NCBI RefSeq assembly: GCF_016464305.1
Contig: NZ_JAEIOJ010000007.1
Span: 1-64,000 of the forward strand
Direction of reading: 5' to 3'
DNA: 64,000 bases
Source: Umezawaea beigongshangensis
GTDB taxonomy: Bacteria; Actinomycetota; Actinomycetes; Mycobacteriales; Pseudonocardiaceae
In this document: piece by piece, positions 62,143 to 64,000 of the stretch
Layout: every line of letters begins with the position of its first letter
Position numbering within the stretch: position 1 is the first letter of the stretch
The notes under the pieces: model-generated
Seen by the model: only the letters and a program-made list of their open reading frames with translations
What the model was told of the DNA's origin: nothing
Database searches by the model: none
Program-made: the position numbers and the translations under genes

Positions 62143-64000
62143 CCCTCCTGATCGCGGTGCCCGCGCCGGACCACCAGGGGACCGTCCGGTCCCGGCAGCA
62201 CGGCGACGTCACCCGCCTCGTCCGTTCTCGTCACGAGCGCCCCCGCACGGGAGAGCCCGTCCACCACCAGCGGGCTCGGATGCCCGTAGCGGTTGTCCCC
62301 GCCGACGCTGACCAGCGCGATCCGCGGCCGCACCGCGGTCAGGAACCGCGGCAGCGAGTACCGGCTGCCGTGGTGCGGCACCTTCAGGACGTCCGCGGCG
62401 AGCGCGGTCTCGTCGCCCAGCAGGGCCGCCTGGCCAGCCAGTTCCACGTCTCCGGTGAGCAGAACCCGCCCCGCCGGGGTGAGCGCGCGCAGCACGAGGG
62501 ACCGGTCGTTCACCGCCGTGTTCTCGTCGTCGGTCCGCACCGGCCCCGTCACGCGCGGGCCGAGCACCTCCAGTTCCAGCCCCGGCCAGGACAACCGCTG
62601 TCCCGCCCGCAGCTCCACCAGCGCCACACCGGCCCGGTCGGTCTGCCTGCGCACCTCCTCCCACGCCCACGCGGGCTCGCGCAGCGGCCCCACGGCCACC
62701 GCGCCGACCGACTGCTCGGCCAGCACCGCGGCCAGCCCGCCGACGTGGTCGGCGTGCAGGTGGCTCAGCACCAGCAGCGGCACCCGGTCCACGCCGAGCC
62801 GCCGCAGGCAGCCCGACACCGGTCCGGGACCGGGGCCCGTGTCGACGAGCACCGCGCCGCCGGGTTCGCCGACGGCCAGGGCCAGCGCGTCGCCCTGCCC
62901 GACGTCGCAGGCCACCACCGACCAGTCGCGCGCGGGCCAGCCGGGCGAGACCACCTCCACCGGCACGAGCACCAGCAGGAACCCGGCCAGCGCGGCCACC
63001 ACCAGCGCCCGCACCCGACGGGCTCGCAGCAGCGCCCACCCGGCGACCAGGACCGCAGCCAGCAGCAGCCCGCCGCCCCAGCCGCCGGGCCAGGGCACGG
63101 CGGCGGACGGCACCCGCGCCGCCTCCCGGCCGACCAGGAGCAACCAGTCGACCTCCGGCCCGGCGAGCCGCACCAGCACGCTCGCCGCGCCGTCGTGCAC
63201 CGCCGTGACGAGCGTGGCGAGCACGCCGAGGACCGTCGCCGGAGCCACCACCGGCGCGGCCAGGAGGTTCGCCGCGACCGCGACGAGACTGACCTGCCCC
63301 GACATCCCCGCCACCAGCGGAGCGGTGACCAGGTGCGCGGCGACCGGCACGGCCAGCGCCTCCGCCAGCCCCACCGGGACCCCCCGATCCCTCAGCCGTC
63401 CCGCCAGGCGGGGCGCGACCAGCACGAGGGCGCCCGTGGCCACGACCGACAGCGCGAAGCCCCACGCGGTGCCCAGCGCCGGGTCGTACAGCACCAGGAC
63501 GATCACCGCGGCGGCCAGCGCGGGCAACGCCGAGCGCTCGCGTCCCAGCACGAGCGCGAGGAGCGCGACCGCACCCATGGCCGCCGCCCGCAGCACGCTG
63601 GGCTCCGGACCGGCCAGCAGGACGAACCCGGCCAGTGCCACCAGCGATCCGGCCGCGCAGCCACGAGGCCCGGTGCCGAGCGCCCGCAGCAGCAGGAGCA
63701 CCGCGCCGCAGAGAACGGCCAGATTCGTACCGCTCACCGCGAGCAGGTGGGACAACCCCGCCGTGTGGAACTCCTCGACCACCCGGAGGGACAGACCGTC
63801 GGTGTCACCGACGATCAGCGCCGGCAGCAGTCCCGCTGCCTCCGGGTTCAGCACACCGCTCGCCTCGCGCAGACCGGCGCGCAGCGACTCGGCCGCCCGC
63901 TGCCACACCGGCGCCGGTTCCACCCGCTGCGGGGGACCGCGCACCCGCAGCACCGCCGCGGTCAGCGTGCCGGAGCGCGGCGGCAGCAGCACCCCGCTGG
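62139..64000 (-). CDS. comEC: ComEC/Rec2-family DNA uptake protein (5' end outside window)
   Basis: At least 617 residues; the frame stays open to the window edge, so the N-terminal soluble domain is cut off. The competence membrane domain has many helices, with HLLAVSGTNLAVL as its family motif near its start. A metallo-beta-lactamase-like domain follows: WSVVACDVGQGDALAL, VLVDTGPG, LSHLHADHVGG (HxHxDH), LLTGDVE, LKVPHHGSRYS. Forms the channel and perhaps nuclease for single-stranded DNA uptake. Confidence 0.94.
   Translation of the reverse strand, partial: SGVLLPPRSGTLTAAVLRVRGPPQRVEPAPVWQRAAESLRAGLREASGVLNPEAAGLLPALIVGDTDGLSLRVVEEFHTAGLSHLLAVSGTNLAVLCGAVLLLLRALGTGPRGCAAGSLVALAGFVLLAGPEPSVLRAAAMGAVALLALVLGRERSALPALAAAVIVLVLYDPALGTAWGFALSVVATGALVLVAPRLAGRLRDRGVPVGLAEALAVPVAAHLVTAPLVAGMSGQVSLVAVAANLLAAPVVAPATVLGVLATLVTAVHDGAASVLVRLAGPEVDWLLLVGREAARVPSAAVPWPGGWGGGLLLAAVLVAGWALLRARRVRALVVAALAGFLLVLVPVEVVSPGWPARDWSVVACDVGQGDALALAVGEPGGAVLVDTGPGPGPVSGCLRRLGVDRVPLLVLSHLHADHVGGLAAVLAEQSVGAVAVGPLREPAWAWEEVRRQTDRAGVALVELRAGQRLSWPGLELEVLGPRVTGPVRTDDENTAVNDRSLVLRALTPAGRVLLTGDVELAGQAALLGDETALAADVLKVPHHGSRYSLPRFLTAVRPRIALVSVGGDNRYGHPSPLVVDGLSRAGALVTRTDEAGDVAVLPGPDGPLVVRRGHRDQEG

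Overview
The window is high-GC actinobacterial DNA (GTG starts common, strong G/C third-position bias) and looks like chromosome of a filamentous Pseudonocardiaceae-type organism (Saccharothrix/Lentzea/Actinosynnema neighbourhood). This rests on gene content and order, not on a search. The conserved order dnaG, dgt, glyS, smtB-zur, uppS, recO, era, CDA-like gene, corC-like, ybeY, phoH, rsmE, dnaJ, hrcA, hemW, sirA-cysH, lepA, PemK-like gene, rpsT, holA, comEC follows the order I recall for M. tuberculosis from about Rv2343 to Rv2415, with insertions.

Layout. 0-3.3 kb: a cluster of leftward promoters resembling an rrn operon control region, an LppP/LprE-like membrane protein, tRNA-Met and tRNA-Asn, small proteins and a MarR regulator. 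3.3-13.8 kb: SDR oxidoreductase with an operator, trans-aconitate methyltransferase, dnaG divergent from an ECF41 sigma factor, a Scr1-type regulator, a serpin, dgt, and DUF218 and S51 proteins. 13.8-18.5 kb: glyS, then the zinc-sensing pair smtB-zur facing a two-gene permease operon. 18.5-31.3 kb: a long leftward housekeeping run (uppS, recO, era, CorC-like, ybeY, phoH, HIT, hydrolase, rsmE, dnaJ, hrcA, hemW). 31.4-40 kb: a rightward assimilatory sulfur operon (leader peptide, sulfite reductase, zinc-ribbon protein, APS reductase, CysD, CysN, an SsuABC-type transporter, sirohydrochlorin chelatase). This operon can import a sulfur source, activate sulfate, reduce it to sulfide and make the siroheme needed by the reductase; there is no cysC, as expected for the APS-reductase route.

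40-48 kb is more accessory: enoyl-CoA hydratase, a secreted RNase Sa-like toxin with a barstar inhibitor behind a small membrane protein, a quinone-oxidoreductase-like protein, a FrnE-like DsbA protein, a DUF885 peptidase-like protein, nitronate monooxygenase, and a GH18 chitinase preceded by a DasR-like box. 48-58.3 kb: HD hydrolase, lepA, PemK-like protein, a secreted TNT-domain toxin with an overlapping small partner gene, a YdeI-like protein, a 1014-residue protein combining a degenerate caspase-like region, beta-propeller repeats and a KAP NTPase, and an SPFH/ribbon-helix-helix pair with a 16-bp palindrome. 58.5-64 kb: rpsT, holA, a SAM-I riboswitch in front of thrC, small genes, and comEC running off the right edge.

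The most interesting points are the sulfur leader peptide with a downstream hairpin, the SAM riboswitch that controls thrC and overlaps its ribosome-binding site, two separate secreted toxin/partner modules (RNase/barstar and TNT), the pseudo-caspase/WD40/KAP protein, and a recurrent TANNNT hexamer 6-8 nt before start codons that points to widespread leaderless transcription. No CRISPR array, IS element, prophage or large biosynthetic cluster was seen.
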